Shown here one piece after another: positions 1 to 7,957 of a stretch of DNA of 50,521 nucleotides. The stretch lies in NCBI GenBank assembly GCA_009377495.1, contig WHTZ01000007.1, positions 113,711 through 164,231 of the forward strand, in the 5' to 3' direction. The position numbers and the translations under genes are program-made. Every line of letters begins with the position of its first letter. Position 1 is the first letter of the stretch. Source of the DNA: Luteitalea sp. (lineage in GTDB: Bacteria > Acidobacteriota > Vicinamibacteria > Vicinamibacterales > Vicinamibacteraceae). The notes below the pieces were generated by a model. It saw nothing but the letters and a program-made list of their open reading frames with translations. It did no database searches and was not told where the DNA came from.

Positions 1-696
1 CAGCTGCCGCCAGAAACCGTGCGTGAGTACGGCGACGCGGTCGGCGCGATAGGAGGTTTCCTCTTCGGTGAACCCACGTCCCATGGCCGGTAGCACCCCG
101 AGCGTCTCGAAGAACTCCGGAGACACGCGCGTGGTCGGCACCCGCTCGGTGGCGCCCGTCTCACCAATGACCGACGTGCCGTCGCGGTACGCCGCCACGA
201 GGGAGAAGGCGGCAATCTTCCCTCGGCGCTCGTAGTAGTTGGTCAGCGAGCAGCCGTCGTTTGGCACGCCCGCCTTGGGATAGGTGTTGAAAACGCTCAT
301 CAACCGGTCGGCGTCCGGGAACGGCAGCGGCCGGAGCAGCACGGAATCGACGACGGCGAACATCGTCAGGTTGGCGCCGAGGCAGAGGGCGAGCGTGGCG
401 AGGGCGGTGAAGGTGAAACCGGGCGAGCGGCGCATCAGGCGGACGGCGTGGCGCGTATCCCGCTGCAGCCCGTCGAACAGGCGCAGCCCGCGCGCCGCGC
501 GGCAATCGTCCTTGACGTTGTCCACGCTGCCGAACTCGATGCGTGCGCGCCGCATGGCCTCGTCTCGCGACATGCCGCCGCGCACGAGATCATCCGCGTA
601 GTGTTCGATGTGGACCCGCAGTTCCTCGGACATGCCGTGCTCGAAGCGGCGCCGTCCCACCGATGCGCGCAGCATCGACGCCAGGCGTTTCACCAT
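1..696 (-). CDS. ADOP-type ABC transporter permease (MacB/FtsX family), 3' part outside window
   Basis: The 232 visible codons are the N-terminal part of an 'acidobacterial duplicated orphan permease'. They show a basic and acidic N-terminal region with the EELRVHIE type of motif, then a first transmembrane helix after RLMRRSPGFTFTALATLAL, followed by the start of the periplasmic MacB-like domain (SPEFFETLGV and GRGFTEEE). The family is usually 800-900 residues long with two FtsX modules, so roughly three quarters lies beyond the window. The ATG lies 1 nt after the PadR stop (TGAgATG), so the two genes are translationally coupled and PadR probably regulates this gene. The export substrate of this family is unknown. 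No ATPase gene is visible beside it. Confidence 0.9.
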   Translation of the reverse strand, partial: MVKRLASMLRASVGRRRFEHGMSEELRVHIEHYADDLVRGGMSRDEAMRRARIEFGSVDNVKDDCRAARGLRLFDGLQRDTRHAVRLMRRSPGFTFTALATLALCLGANLTMFAVVDSVLLRPLPFPDADRLMSVFNTYPKAGVPNDGCSLTNYYERRGKIAAFSLVAAYRDGTSVIGETGATERVPTTRVSPEFFETLGVLPAMGRGFTEEETSYRADRVAVLTHGFWRQL

Positions 697-697
697 C

Positions 698-1039
698 TCA
701 TACCTCTTCCCGCGACGTGTTCAAGGCCGCGGCAATCGCCGCCGCCAGGCGGTTCCAGCCGGCCGTCTCCTCGCGCAGGCGGCGGCGTCCGGCCGCGGTC
801 ACGGTGTAGTACTTCGCGCGGCGGCCGTTCTCGCTCTGGCCCCACTCGGCGCTGATGAGCCCCTGGTGTTCCAGGCGATACAACGCCGGATACAAGGAGC
901 CTTGTGGAATCTCGAGTGCCTCGCCGGAGATCTGGCGGATGCGCAGCAGCACGCCGTAGCCATGCATTGGCTTCAGGGACACCGCCTTGAGGATCAGCAT
1001 GTCCAGCGTGCCGGGAAGCAGGTCTGCAGTCTTGCCCAC
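698..1039 (-). CDS. PadR family transcriptional regulator
   Basis: This 113-residue protein has the PadR winged-helix signature: [14 protein letters not shown] at the N-terminus, HGYGV, then GSLYPALYRLE as the recognition region and GRRAKYYTVTAAG as the wing. The C-terminal helix is short, as in the PadR subfamily that accompanies ADOP permeases. The start is a GTG. Transcription would run into the permease that follows directly, and this PadR is probably its local repressor. A perfect inverted repeat 12-28 bp upstream of the start is the likely operator, so the gene is probably autoregulated. The effector is unknown. Confidence 0.93.
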   Translation of the reverse strand: MGKTADLLPGTLDMLILKAVSLKPMHGYGVLLRIRQISGEALEIPQGSLYPALYRLEHQGLISAEWGQSENGRRAKYYTVTAAGRRRLREETAGWNRLAAAIAAALNTSREEV

Positions 1040-1050
1040 GCGTGGTCGTC

Positions 1051-1067
1051 TCCTAGTCTAACTAGGA
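1051..1067. promoter_or_regulatory. Candidate PadR operator upstream of padR-ADOP operon
   Basis: The site is a perfect 7-bp inverted repeat, TCCTAGT-cta-ACTAGGA, just upstream of the PadR GTG start. Its position over the expected promoter or leader fits an autorepressor site. Binding by this PadR is inferred from location and symmetry only. Confidence 0.55.
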
Positions 1068-1206
1068 CTATAGCACAGGCTCTCTTTAGGTTGTCAAAAG
1101 GAGTAGAAACGCGAAACGCGCGCGTAGACATGAACGGTTGCGGCGCTCCTGCAGTATGCCGCGGCTTATGCCATACTCCGGTCTATCAGCAGCGGAACCG
1201 CGCGTC

Positions 1207-1405
1207 ATGGCAGACTCCCATAACGCATCCGGCGCCGATCACGCACAATCGGGTGACCGAATCACCGAGCTCTTCCGCTCTTGGCGCCAGGGTGATCGGG
1301 CTGCGTTCGACGCCCTGTTCGAGCCGTCTCACATGGCTCGCGGCGCGCCGCTTGCCGGCCGGCCAGCGTCCGGAGCTCGCTGTAGAACAGCCGTGGCCAT
1401 CAGTT
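1207..1405 (+). pseudogene. ECF sigma factor remnant (5' end only, frameshifted)
   Basis: From the ATG at 1207 the reading frame gives ITELFRSWRQGDRAAFDALF, the typical N-terminus of the ECF sigma factors abundant in Acidobacteria and Planctomycetes. Near 1325 the frame is lost, and the next frame continues with AARRLPAGQRPELAVE, resembling the following region-2 helix. Homology then stops at about 1405, where an oppositely oriented beta-helix gene fragment begins. Only about 65 of the usual 180 codons remain. A deletion that joined two gene ends is the simplest explanation. It is not functional as a sigma factor. Confidence 0.6.
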
Positions 1406-1869
1406 TGGTTGCCCCGGAATCTGGCACCCACCAGCGTAAGCGTACTTTTACTGATATGGATCCCTCCGCCACTGCTACTGTCACCCTTGCCATTGCGGAT
1501 AGTGAGATTGCCGATCACCACTTCCACGCCCGGCAAAATGGTGATGAGGCGATGATCAGCCTGCCCGGTCTGTGCATGCGCCTGGAGACGCGTACGATCC
1601 CGACCTTCACCCACGAGCCACAGCGACTTATCGATCGTCAGCGGCTGGCTGCTGGAGGTGTAGGTGCCGGCCTCGATCTGGATGACATCCCCCTCGTCGG
1701 CGACGCGAATGGCCCACCGAACCGTTCTGCAGGGGTTGTTGACATTCGCGCAGTTGTTGCCCTGATTGCGACCGTCGGGAGCGACATAGCGGGTGGTCAA
1801 CGCCACGGCAGGCGTGGCGAAGACGGTGCCGACAAGCACGATGGCAACAAGACAGGATGTGCGATGCAT
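1400..1869 (-). pseudogene. Secreted right-handed beta-helix protein, 3'-truncated
   Basis: The start is well supported: an AGGAGA Shine-Dalgarno sits 4 nt before the ATG. A signal peptide follows (MHRTSCLVAIVLVGTVFATP, cleavage near AVA-L). The mature part begins TRYVAPDGRNQGNNC and has repeats such as GDVIQIEAGTY, LTIRNGKG and GGGIHISKSTLTL. These are typical of parallel beta-helix (DUF1565 or pectate-lyase-like) exported proteins. After about 155 residues the reading frame enters the reverse complement of the ECF sigma remnant, so the true C-terminus is missing. The family usually has several hundred residues. The substrate is unknown. Confidence 0.65.
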
Positions 1870-1903
1870 GATCTCTCCTGGAACCCTTGAGAGCCCCGGG
1901 GGG

Positions 1904-1920
1904 CGCGGCCGGAGGCCGCG
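1904..1920. other. GC-rich hairpin upstream of the beta-helix gene
   Basis: CGCGGCC-gga-GGCCGCG is a perfect 7-bp stem with a 3-nt loop. It lies about 35 bp upstream of the beta-helix start in the leader region. There is no T-run, so it is not an intrinsic terminator by itself. Confidence 0.35.
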
Positions 1921-2061
1921 GCCCGCTAGAACATCTCCTCCCCATTAGATCTTCGATTCGACTCCACGCGTGCACTTGGCAGAGCGGAGACCCAAGGCGG
2001 GGCAGCCCCCGCTTCTATAGGATTCGCATTCGGCGCCCGAACGGGCTCACAGTCCTGGCTA

Positions 2062-2313
2062 ATGCGAGAAAACGGCATCGCATCCAAGCCGGGGAGTTCA
2101 AGTCCGTCTGTCTGCGCCTGATGGAGCAGGTGCGAGAAACGGGCGAGGAGTTCGTGATCACCAAGCGTGGCCGGCCAGTCGCGAAGCTCGGTCCCGTCAC
2201 CGACGGCGACCTTCGCCCATTCGTGGGCCGTTCGCGCGGCGTCATTACGGCGACCCGCGAGGGACCTGCTGGCCCCCGTTGACGCCGATTGGGAGGTTGA
2301 TGTAAATGCTTGA
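2062..2313 (+). pseudogene. Phd/YefM-type antitoxin remnant, frameshifted and without its toxin
   Basis: The core IQAGEFKSVCLRLMEQV and EEFVITKRGRPVAKL is the Phd/YefM fold signature. These proteins bind DNA and neutralise a partner toxin, usually VapC or Doc. The frame runs to a stop at 2281, but the expected C-terminal peptide (RDLLAPVDADWEVDVNA) lies in the adjacent frame and stops at 2313, so a single-base indel occurred near 2250. The start is also unclear: the nearest ATG (2062) is out of frame with the core. No toxin gene follows; the convergent NmrA gene ends 10 bp away. This is a dead remnant of a toxin-antitoxin module. Confidence 0.65.
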
Positions 2314-2323
2314 GGTTCGGGTC

Positions 2324-3205
2324 TCAGCTCGTCTGGTAGACGCGGGCGAGCTCAGCAGCGAAATCCTCGAACGGCGTCCGCGTCGTATTCTCCGCTGTTC
2401 GGCGTGCGTTGACCGTACCCTCGTTGAACGCGCGCGTCATCTCGACGTAGAGCTCGGCAAAGCTCGCGGAGAGCCCGGCCTTCACGAGCGCGTTGGTCAT
2501 GTCAGCGTAGGAGAGTTGGACGTACGCAAGGGTGGGCTTGCCGATGTGCCCGCCGAGGATACGTGTCGCCTCGGCGTAGCTGATGTCGCGTTGCCCCAAC
2601 AACTCCCGAACGACCACACCGCTCCAATCGCGAACCCTCAGCGCCTTGGCGGCGGCGTCGGCGATATCGCGGGCCGCGACCATGGGTATCGCCAAATCGG
2701 GCTCGACGGAGTCGGCCACGATCCCTTCATGTTTGATGACCTCGAGCTGGTCGTAGAAGTTTTCGAAGAACGACACCGCACGCAGCAGGAACAGATTGAC
2801 GCCGTCGAGCTGCATGAGCCGTCCCTCTTGCGCGCGCAAGCCACGGATGACGCCGGTCGCTTCGTCTGAATCGGCGCCCATGCTGCTCAACGCGACGACG
2901 TACTGCACGGCGCTGTCGCGGATCGCGCTGACGATCGTCGCGCCCGCCTGATCCTGCTGAGCGAGGTAATCCGTCGCGCGGCGCTCCATGGGAAGGAGCG
3001 TGTAGACCACGTCTGCACCGCGAAAGGCGTTCGTCAAGAACGTGGCATCGGCGGTGTCGCCGGCTAGCACATCAGCGCCTGCGCGCTGTAAGTCCGCGAG
3101 CTTGCTATCTGATCGGCCCAGTGCGCGGACCTTCTCGCCGGCCCCCAGCAGCGCTGCTGTGATCTTCCTTCCAGTATTCCCGGTGGCACCCATCACGGTG
3201 ATCAT
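2324..3205 (-). CDS. NmrA-like / SDR family NAD(P)-binding protein
   Basis: This 293-residue protein begins ITVMGATGNTGRKITAALL, a Rossmann dinucleotide-binding motif of the GxxGxxG type. It continues with GADVLAGDTADATFL and GADVVYTLLP, typical of atypical short-chain dehydrogenases of the NmrA/YtfG kind. These act as NAD(P)H-dependent quinone reductases or redox sensors; the substrate cannot be told from sequence. The start at 3205 is preceded by a GAGAGGGAC Shine-Dalgarno-like stretch, and longer upstream reading has no family similarity. It follows the DUF1772 gene by 10 bp on the same strand and forms an operon divergent from the AraC regulator at 3994. Confidence 0.88.
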   Translation of the reverse strand: MITVMGATGNTGRKITAALLGAGEKVRALGRSDSKLADLQRAGADVLAGDTADATFLTNAFRGADVVYTLLPMERRATDYLAQQDQAGATIVSAIRDSAVQYVVALSSMGADSDEATGVIRGLRAQEGRLMQLDGVNLFLLRAVSFFENFYDQLEVIKHEGIVADSVEPDLAIPMVAARDIADAAAKALRVRDWSGVVVRELLGQRDISYAEATRILGGHIGKPTLAYVQLSYADMTNALVKAGLSASFAELYVEMTRAFNEGTVNARRTAENTTRTPFEDFAAELARVYQTS

Positions 3206-3215
3206 GCTGTCCCTC

Positions 3216-3878
3216 TCATTTGCCAACGCCTCCGAGCAGCGCGACGGTGAGCCATGCGGCGGCCGCAAACGCCGCGGCCGTTCGCACATGGTTCCACGCC
3301 GTCCACTCGCGTAAGTATCGAGACCAGAGAACCGCAGAGCCCTGAGCCGTCGGCTGCACTGCTGCCAATGCATCGTTCCTCGGGACGTTGAACATAGCAG
3401 TCACCCCTAACGTGCCGATCAGATAGAGTGTGCCTCCAACGAGGACGCAGAGGGCGTCCGGTTCGTCCCAGCGAAGGAGCGAGTCGATCATCACGAGCAC
3501 GCACAGGACTGGCGTTGCCGTGAATGCCGTCCCAAAAACTGGATTGAACACGGCGATGTTGATGGCTTGCATGGTGGCCATGCCTGCAGGTGGGGGCTGC
3601 TGCGCGAGGGCCGTCATGACGGCGACCGAAAAGGCAAAGAAGAACCCAGCCATCAACCCGCAGCTGAGGGCCGCCACAGGCGTCACGAAGCCGATGGTGT
3701 CGCTGCGCACGACACCTGTGGCCAGCAAGTACGCCCAGAGGGCGGAACCGATTCCTCCTACGAGCCCACCGGCGATCGCTCCCCTTCGAGCAGCGATCAC
3801 CGCACCGATTGCCGCCCCCGCGGCCGCGCCGATCCCGAGCGCTGCCGCCATCGGCGACAAGAGCGAGCTGCCAATCAT
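3216..3878 (-). CDS. DUF1772 (anthrone oxygenase-like) integral membrane protein
   Basis: The C-terminal 155 residues match DUF1772: GLMAGFFFAFSVAVM, MQAINIAVFNPVFG, FNVPRNDAL and the WNHVRT end. The family has four membrane helices and includes fungal anthrone oxygenase homologues; most bacterial members have no known reaction. An extra N-terminal segment of about 60 residues with two Gly/Ala-rich helices (IGAAAGAAIGAVIAA and IAGGLVGGIGSALWAYLLA) makes it longer than usual. I place the start at ATG 3878 because a good promoter lies only 11 nt upstream, which makes the more distant TTG at 3917 unlikely. It is the first gene of the DUF1772-NmrA operon. Confidence 0.82.
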   Translation of the reverse strand: MIGSSLLSPMAAALGIGAAAGAAIGAVIAARRGAIAGGLVGGIGSALWAYLLATGVVRSDTIGFVTPVAALSCGLMAGFFFAFSVAVMTALAQQPPPAGMATMQAINIAVFNPVFGTAFTATPVLCVLVMIDSLLRWDEPDALCVLVGGTLYLIGTLGVTAMFNVPRNDALAAVQPTAQGSAVLWSRYLREWTAWNHVRTAAAFAAAAWLTVALLGGVGK

Positions 3879-3888
3879 AGACGCATCG

Positions 3889-3917
3889 ACTATAGGCACC
3901 GCAGAGAGCACTGACAA
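3889..3917 (-). promoter_or_regulatory. Sigma70-type promoter of the DUF1772-NmrA operon
   Basis: On the minus strand TTGTCA (3917-3912) and TATAGT (3894-3889) are separated by exactly 17 nt. Transcription would start near 3882, leaving a leader of only about 4 nt before the ATG at 3878, so the mRNA may be nearly leaderless. The site lies in the short region divergent from the AraC gene, where that regulator could act. Confidence 0.55.
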
Positions 3918-3993
3918 TGCTGTGGCGTCCGCGATTCATGCTCGATCGTCCACAACCGTAGACGAGGTGGCTCACGATAGCGATACTCAACGA

Positions 3994-4932
3994 ATGACGG
4001 ACGCTTGGCGATCAGTCGAGCCGCTCGGGGATGCACTGCATTTCCTGCGGATGAACGGCGTCTTCTACTGTCGGTCCGAGCTCACGGCGCCGTGGGCGCT
4101 CGATCTGCCACCGTTCGAGGACTGCATGATGTTCCACGTCGTGACGAACGGCGAATGTTGGCTCGACGTCGACGGAACGGACGCGCGGCAGCTCCGTCCG
4201 GGCGATCTCGCCTTGGTTCCACGCGCGGCGGGGCACCGCCTCTTCAGCCAGGCAGGTGTTCCTGCCGTGAAGCTCTTCGACTTGCCGCGTGAGCTCGCCA
4301 CAGACCGGTATGAGATCATTCGCCACGGTGGAGGCGGCGCCGCGACGACCGTCATCTGCGGCGTCGTGCGCTTCGACCATCCGGCCGCGCATCATCTCAT
4401 CGGGCTCCTGCCGAGAGTGATCAGCGTCGACGTCTGGAGCTCGCCCGAGACCGAATGGCTACAAAGCACGTTGCGCTTCATCACCGCTGAAGCGCAGGAG
4501 TTACGCGCCGGCGGCGAGACCGTCATTACCCGTCTCGCCGACATTCTCGTCATCCAGGCCATTCGTTTCTGGATCGCTCGCGATCCCTCGGCGCAGACGG
4601 GCTGGCTCGCCGCCCTCCGCGACAAGCAGATCGGCAGCGCGATTGCGTTGATACTTCGCGATCCGACCCGCCAGTGGACGGTCGAGATGCTTGCGAGGGC
4701 GGTCGGCATGTCGCGCTCGGCGTTCGCGGCACGCTTCACGTCGCTGGTCGGCGAGTCCGCGATGCGGTACGTCACACGCTGGAGAATGCACGTCGCACTG
4801 ACGTGGCTGAAGGACGGCGATGTGACGCTCAGCGACGTGGCCCGCCGACTCGGCTACCAGTCCGAGGCGGCGTTCAGCCGGGCGTTCAAGCGCTTCATCG
4901 GCAGCTCGCCCGGCGAGGCCCGGCGAGACTAG
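3994..4932 (+). CDS. AraC family regulator with N-terminal cupin domain
   Basis: The protein has 312 residues. Residues 1-170 form the cupin domain common in AraC-type regulators (DGTDARQLRPGDLALVPRAAGH, LPRVISVD). Residues about 210-310 carry two helix-turn-helix motifs: WTVEMLARAVGMSRSAFAARF and VTLSDVARRLGYQSEAAFSRAF, ending FIGSSPGEARR. The gene is divergent from the DUF1772-NmrA operon with only about 115 bp between starts, an arrangement in which this class usually controls the neighbouring oxidoreductase genes. The inducer is unknown. The ATG follows upstream frame sequence with no family similarity, supporting this start. Confidence 0.92.
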   Translation: MTDAWRSVEPLGDALHFLRMNGVFYCRSELTAPWALDLPPFEDCMMFHVVTNGECWLDVDGTDARQLRPGDLALVPRAAGHRLFSQAGVPAVKLFDLPRELATDRYEIIRHGGGGAATTVICGVVRFDHPAAHHLIGLLPRVISVDVWSSPETEWLQSTLRFITAEAQELRAGGETVITRLADILVIQAIRFWIARDPSAQTGWLAALRDKQIGSAIALILRDPTRQWTVEMLARAVGMSRSAFAARFTSLVGESAMRYVTRWRMHVALTWLKDGDVTLSDVARRLGYQSEAAFSRAFKRFIGSSPGEARRD

Positions 4933-5330
4933 CGCCCGTGGAGGTCGCCGATCTCGCCCAGAGATCCCCGAAGGGAGCTCACACGATGCGACCCACCTGT
5001 CTCTCCGCCCGTCGACCACAGTCATCGAGGTCTCGGCTACCGCGTCGAGCTCGCGACGTGAGGTCGCCGCGGCAGGCACGCGGTGCTTGACAATACGTGT
5101 TGTATCCGCCCCGATCAGCCTGATCCGGTCGCCGACCTTGACCTTCAGGACGGATTGTATGCGCATCGACACGTCGGCTTGAGCACGCGAATTGACCCAA
5201 CGGCGCGTCCACTCTCCTGGACGAACGAGCATCGGTCCTGGACGCTCTGCTATAGTCAACGCTCGACCGATCTTCAATATTGAAAGCGTGATCATCGTGT
5301 CATCGTCATCGACGGCGAATAGGAGACGGA
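4933..5330. other. Intergenic region without a recognisable gene
   Basis: About 400 bp lie between the AraC stop and the VOC start. Reading frames on both strands show no family motif. The only structured element seen is a 12-bp palindrome (TTCAATATTGAA) at 5273-5284, 47 bp before the VOC start. Confidence 0.5.
5273..5284. promoter_or_regulatory. 12-bp palindrome upstream of the VOC gene
   Basis: TTCAATATTGAA is a perfect 12-bp palindrome in an AT-rich patch just upstream of the VOC protein start. It could be an operator for an unlinked regulator; no partner can be named. Confidence 0.3.
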
Positions 5331-5798
5331 ATGAGAATGAAGCCAATCACGCCACATCTCTGGTTCGACAAGGAAGCGAAGGAAGCGGCGGAGTTCTACT
5401 GCTCGATCTTCCCGAATTCCAGAATCACCAATGTCACGACACTCCGTGATACGCCGTCCGGGGACTGTGATGTTGTGTCGTTCGAGCTGGCAGGGCAGCC
5501 CTTCATGGCGATCAGCGCCGGTCCGCTGTTCAAGTTCAACGAGTCGATTTCCTTCATGGTGTATTGCGACACCCAGGAGGAGATCGATCGTTATTGGGAG
5601 AAGCTGTCGGCAGTGCGGGCGGCCGAGCAGTGCGGCTGGGTCAAAGACAAGTACGGACTGTCGTGGCAGATCGTCCCGACGGCGTTGGACGAGATGATGC
5701 GTGCCGGCTCCAGCGAGCAGATCGCGCGCGCGACACAGGCGTTCTTGAAGATGAAGAAGTTCGACCTCGTCGCGCTCCGGCAGGCCTACGATGGTTGA
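5331..5798 (+). CDS. VOC family protein (PhnB-like)
   Basis: This 155-residue protein has the features of the PhnB / '3-demethylubiquinone methyltransferase' VOC group: [25 protein letters not shown] at the N-terminus, [15 protein letters not shown] and [11 protein letters not shown] in the middle, and [15 protein letters not shown] near the end. The fold is a paired beta-alpha-beta-beta-beta metal-binding unit. Members occur in many bacteria without an assigned reaction. GGAG precedes the start; the second Met, two codons in, is an alternative. The downstream DUF1772 gene follows after 20 bp and may be co-transcribed. Confidence 0.9.
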   Translation: MRMKPITPHLWFDKEAKEAAEFYCSIFPNSRITNVTTLRDTPSGDCDVVSFELAGQPFMAISAGPLFKFNESISFMVYCDTQEEIDRYWEKLSAVRAAEQCGWVKDKYGLSWQIVPTALDEMMRAGSSEQIARATQAFLKMKKFDLVALRQAYDG

Positions 5799-5818
5799 CG
5801 GATGACGAGGCCGCAATC

Positions 5819-6313
5819 GTGACCCTGTTTCATGCAATTCTGGTGCTGGCCACGTTTCTCTGTTCTCTGGTGGCCGGCCTTCTGTTCGCCTTCGCGGCCG
5901 TCGTCATGCCTGGCATCAGGAGCCTGGACGATCGCGGTTTCATCCAAGCGTTTCAGGTGATCGATCGCGTCATTCAGAACAATCAGCCGCTGTTCGTCCT
6001 CGTGTGGGCCGGTTCGGTGCTGGCGCTGATCGCGGCTGCCGTGCTTGGCCTATGGACACTGAGCGGGCCCGATCGCGCGCTCATGATCGCCGCCGCGCTG
6101 CTCTACCTCGCAGGCGTGCAGTTGCCGACGATCGCGATCAACATTCCGCTGAACAACAGAATTCAGCAGCAGAACGTCGGCGCGATGACCGAGACGATGC
6201 AGAAACGTGCGCGGGACGACTTCGAACCGCGCTGGAACCGCTGGAACGCCATCAGGACCGGGTGTGCGAGCCTGTCGTCCATTCTGTTGCTGCTGCTCCT
6301 GACGAGAGTCTGA
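5819..6313 (+). CDS. DUF1772 domain integral membrane protein
   Basis: A GTG start gives a 164-residue protein with four hydrophobic segments: LFHAILVLATFLCSLVAGLL, LFVLVWAGSVLALIAAAVLG, MIAAALLYLAGVQLPTIAI and a C-terminal SSILLLLLL. The conserved INIPLNNRIQ and FEPRWNRWNAIRT motifs place it in DUF1772. It is a normal-length family member, in contrast to the extended DUF1772 protein at 3216, and the two are not close duplicates. It sits 20 bp downstream of the VOC gene, so co-transcription is likely. Function unknown. Confidence 0.85.
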   Translation: MTLFHAILVLATFLCSLVAGLLFAFAAVVMPGIRSLDDRGFIQAFQVIDRVIQNNQPLFVLVWAGSVLALIAAAVLGLWTLSGPDRALMIAAALLYLAGVQLPTIAINIPLNNRIQQQNVGAMTETMQKRARDDFEPRWNRWNAIRTGCASLSSILLLLLLTRV

Positions 6314-6345
6314 CCGCAGGTGAGCCTAGCGGCTGGAGTGACGGG

Positions 6346-6889
6346 CTACGGTGGTACCCTCGGCGCATCGACGTCCTGTGGGGTCACCTCATGCTGGCGA
6401 AGAAAGACTAGACGCTCCCTCTCGTGCGTTCGAGCCCTCAGGCGCTTGAACTCGGCGAGCGCTCTCCGTGACTCCTCGGCGTGGCCCAGCGCCCGGTGCG
6501 CCTGCGCCAGATGAAAGAAGGCCACGTCGAGCTCCGAGTCGAGCGAGACCGCCTTCTCGAGATGGGGCACCGCCTCCTGCGGCCTGTCTGTGGCGATCAG
6601 CACTCGACCGAGCCCTACCCGCGCCTGCTCGAGCTCCGGATAGTGCCGCACCGCCTCCTCGAAGAGCTCGCGCGCCCGATCGAGGTCCCCGGATATGCGG
6701 CTGTACCCGGACGAGTGTCGTCCGCCTATCCAAACCGGCCGCCCGGAGCAGTTCCGGCTGGACGAAACACCGTGTAGCCTTGGTCCGCCCGACCTGCTGG
6801 AGCAACCCAAGGTCAAGCGATCTCGCTGCTCTCGCGTTGAGGCCCGAATTCGGTCGCAGCTCGAGCGTGTCCCGTCCCCCCACGGTCAC
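6346..6889 (-). pseudogene. Remnant of an ASPIC/UnbV-TPR protein (CRTAC1-like)
   Basis: Reading leftwards, one frame starts with VTVGGRDTLELRPNSGLNAR, the ASPIC/UnbV domain that ends FG-GAP repeat proteins. A different frame then continues with tetratricopeptide repeats: LDRARELFEEAVRHYPELEQA, RPQEAVPHLEKAVSLDSELD and AFFHLAQAHRALGHAEESRR, ending at a stop at 6346. ASPIC followed by TPR is an arrangement seen in Acidobacteria. The frame change near 6700-6780 and the loss of everything upstream show that this is the decayed C-terminal tail of a much larger exported protein. Confidence 0.6.
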
Positions 6890-6903
6890 TTGAAGGGGAA
6901 CGC

Positions 6904-7230
6904 TCAGGCGACCAACACACGCGCGCGTCCGGCCGCGCGCGTCCGAGGCTTAACGACAATCTCCACGTCGCTTCCCAGTAGCACGAGGAATCGTACGAGC
7001 CGATCTAGGGAGAACCCGGCAAGCCGTCCACGCGTGAGCGCGGAGACCTTGGGTTGGTCGATCTCGAGCACGTCGGCGGCTGCGGCTTGCGTCAGGCCCC
7101 GTCGCTCGATGATGGCACCGATCTTTCGCGCCAACTCTGCCTTGGCCAGTGCTTCCGCAGGCCGTGGGTGGCCCAGATCGGCGAACACGTTGCCACTCCC
7201 GACGACAAATGCCTTTTCCTTCTTGGCCAT
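6904..7230 (-). CDS. XRE-family antitoxin (HigA-like)
   Basis: This 108-residue protein carries a helix-turn-helix at about residues 45-75: GLTQAAAADVLEIDQPKVSALTRG in two pieces, followed by FSLDRLVRFLVLLGSDVEIVVKP. This matches the HigA2-type antitoxins that sit downstream of RelE/HigB toxins. It starts 4 nt after the toxin stop, on the same strand, in the toxin-first order typical of HigBA modules. It should bind both the toxin and the module promoter. Both partners appear intact. Confidence 0.85.
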   Translation of the reverse strand: MAKKEKAFVVGSGNVFADLGHPRPAEALAKAELARKIGAIIERRGLTQAAAADVLEIDQPKVSALTRGRLAGFSLDRLVRFLVLLGSDVEIVVKPRTRAAGRARVLVA

Positions 7231-7234
7231 CGCC

Positions 7235-7594
7235 TTACTCCTTTGCCTCGCTGATCTCGACAGCCAGCTTGAGACGTCGTTTGATGAGGTCAATGTCCGC
7301 CTGCGGCGTCGCGATGCCGCGCTTTGACTTCTTCTGAAAAGCGTGCAACACGAACACTCGCTCGCCCAGGCGCACCGTGTACACCGCCCGAAACGTATCG
7401 CCCCGGTGGTCTGACACAATTTCCAACACGCCCGAGCCCAGGCCCTTGAGCGGCTTCGCGGACACGTGTTTCTCACCCCGCTGCGCCAAGTACAACGCAT
7501 ACCCGACTTCATCCTGCACACCGGATGGAAACGTCTTAAGCGTCTTGAGAGTATCGCCAAGCCACACCACCGGCTTGATCGGCGCAGCGGCCAT
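7235..7594 (-). CDS. RelE/HigB-like toxin (phage Gp49-like family)
   Basis: The likely start at 7594 gives a 119-residue protein with the Gp49-like toxin pattern: KPVVWLGDTLKTLKTFPSGV at the N-terminus, KPLKGLGSGVLEIVSDHRGDTFRAVYTV with the conserved basic and aromatic residues, and VLHAFQKKSKRGI towards the end. Such toxins cleave mRNA, often on the ribosome, and are neutralised by the XRE protein encoded directly downstream. An in-frame start 39 nt further upstream (7633) is possible. The AT-rich stretch around 7600-7625 may hold the promoter. Confidence 0.85.
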   Translation of the reverse strand: MAAAPIKPVVWLGDTLKTLKTFPSGVQDEVGYALYLAQRGEKHVSAKPLKGLGSGVLEIVSDHRGDTFRAVYTVRLGERVFVLHAFQKKSKRGIATPQADIDLIKRRLKLAVEISEAKE

Positions 7595-7767
7595 AGCATT
7601 GAGTATGCCATATTTAGCATGGCTCACGCGCATGACACCTTCGCCGTCTCAGTCGGTTGACCCTCAATCCGGCGATCGACCGTGCGCTTGGTGAAGACGG
7701 GCAGTTCAGGCGGGCCGAGGCCAATGGCGAGGCGTCAGGCCAGTACTCGGTAGTCCCGATTGCGCGC

Positions 7768-7811
7768 GCCGCTCGGAAAGTAGACCAGTTGGCCGCTCGG
7801 AAAGTAGACCA
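7768..7811 (-). repeat. IS21-type terminal repeats (two direct copies)
   Basis: A 20-bp sequence beginning gccgctcggaaag occurs at 7768-7787 and again at 7792-7811. IS21-family insertion sequences carry such short multiple repeats inside their ends, and these lie just beyond the 3' end of istB, where the right end of the element is expected. Confidence 0.6.
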
Positions 7812-7957
7812 CCCGAGGGACGTTGATTCTACGCTGTTCTGACCCCAATCGTCGTCAGGGAACGGCTTCTCGTTGTGGTCATGGCCTTGGTCAATGGCCT
7901 GTGGGCGGCGGGGACCACCGTGCTGTGGTGGTCCTCGCCGGCCATAGGCCGGGCGCG

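Noticed and set aside
608..1555. Long plus-strand reading frame over the PadR and sigma regions
   Set aside because: It is the antisense of a clear PadR gene plus part of two remnants, and the translation is Arg/Ser/Pro-rich without motifs, except for a short ECF-like piece assigned to the sigma remnant.
1904..1920. Intrinsic terminator
   Set aside because: A strong stem but no T-run on either side, and it lies in the 5' leader of the beta-helix gene.
4501..5346. 281-codon minus-strand frame covering the AraC 3' end and the following intergenic DNA
   Set aside because: Most of it is antisense to the AraC HTH region; the intergenic part (VGDRIRLIGADTTRIV) looks protein-like but matches no family I know and has no start signal.
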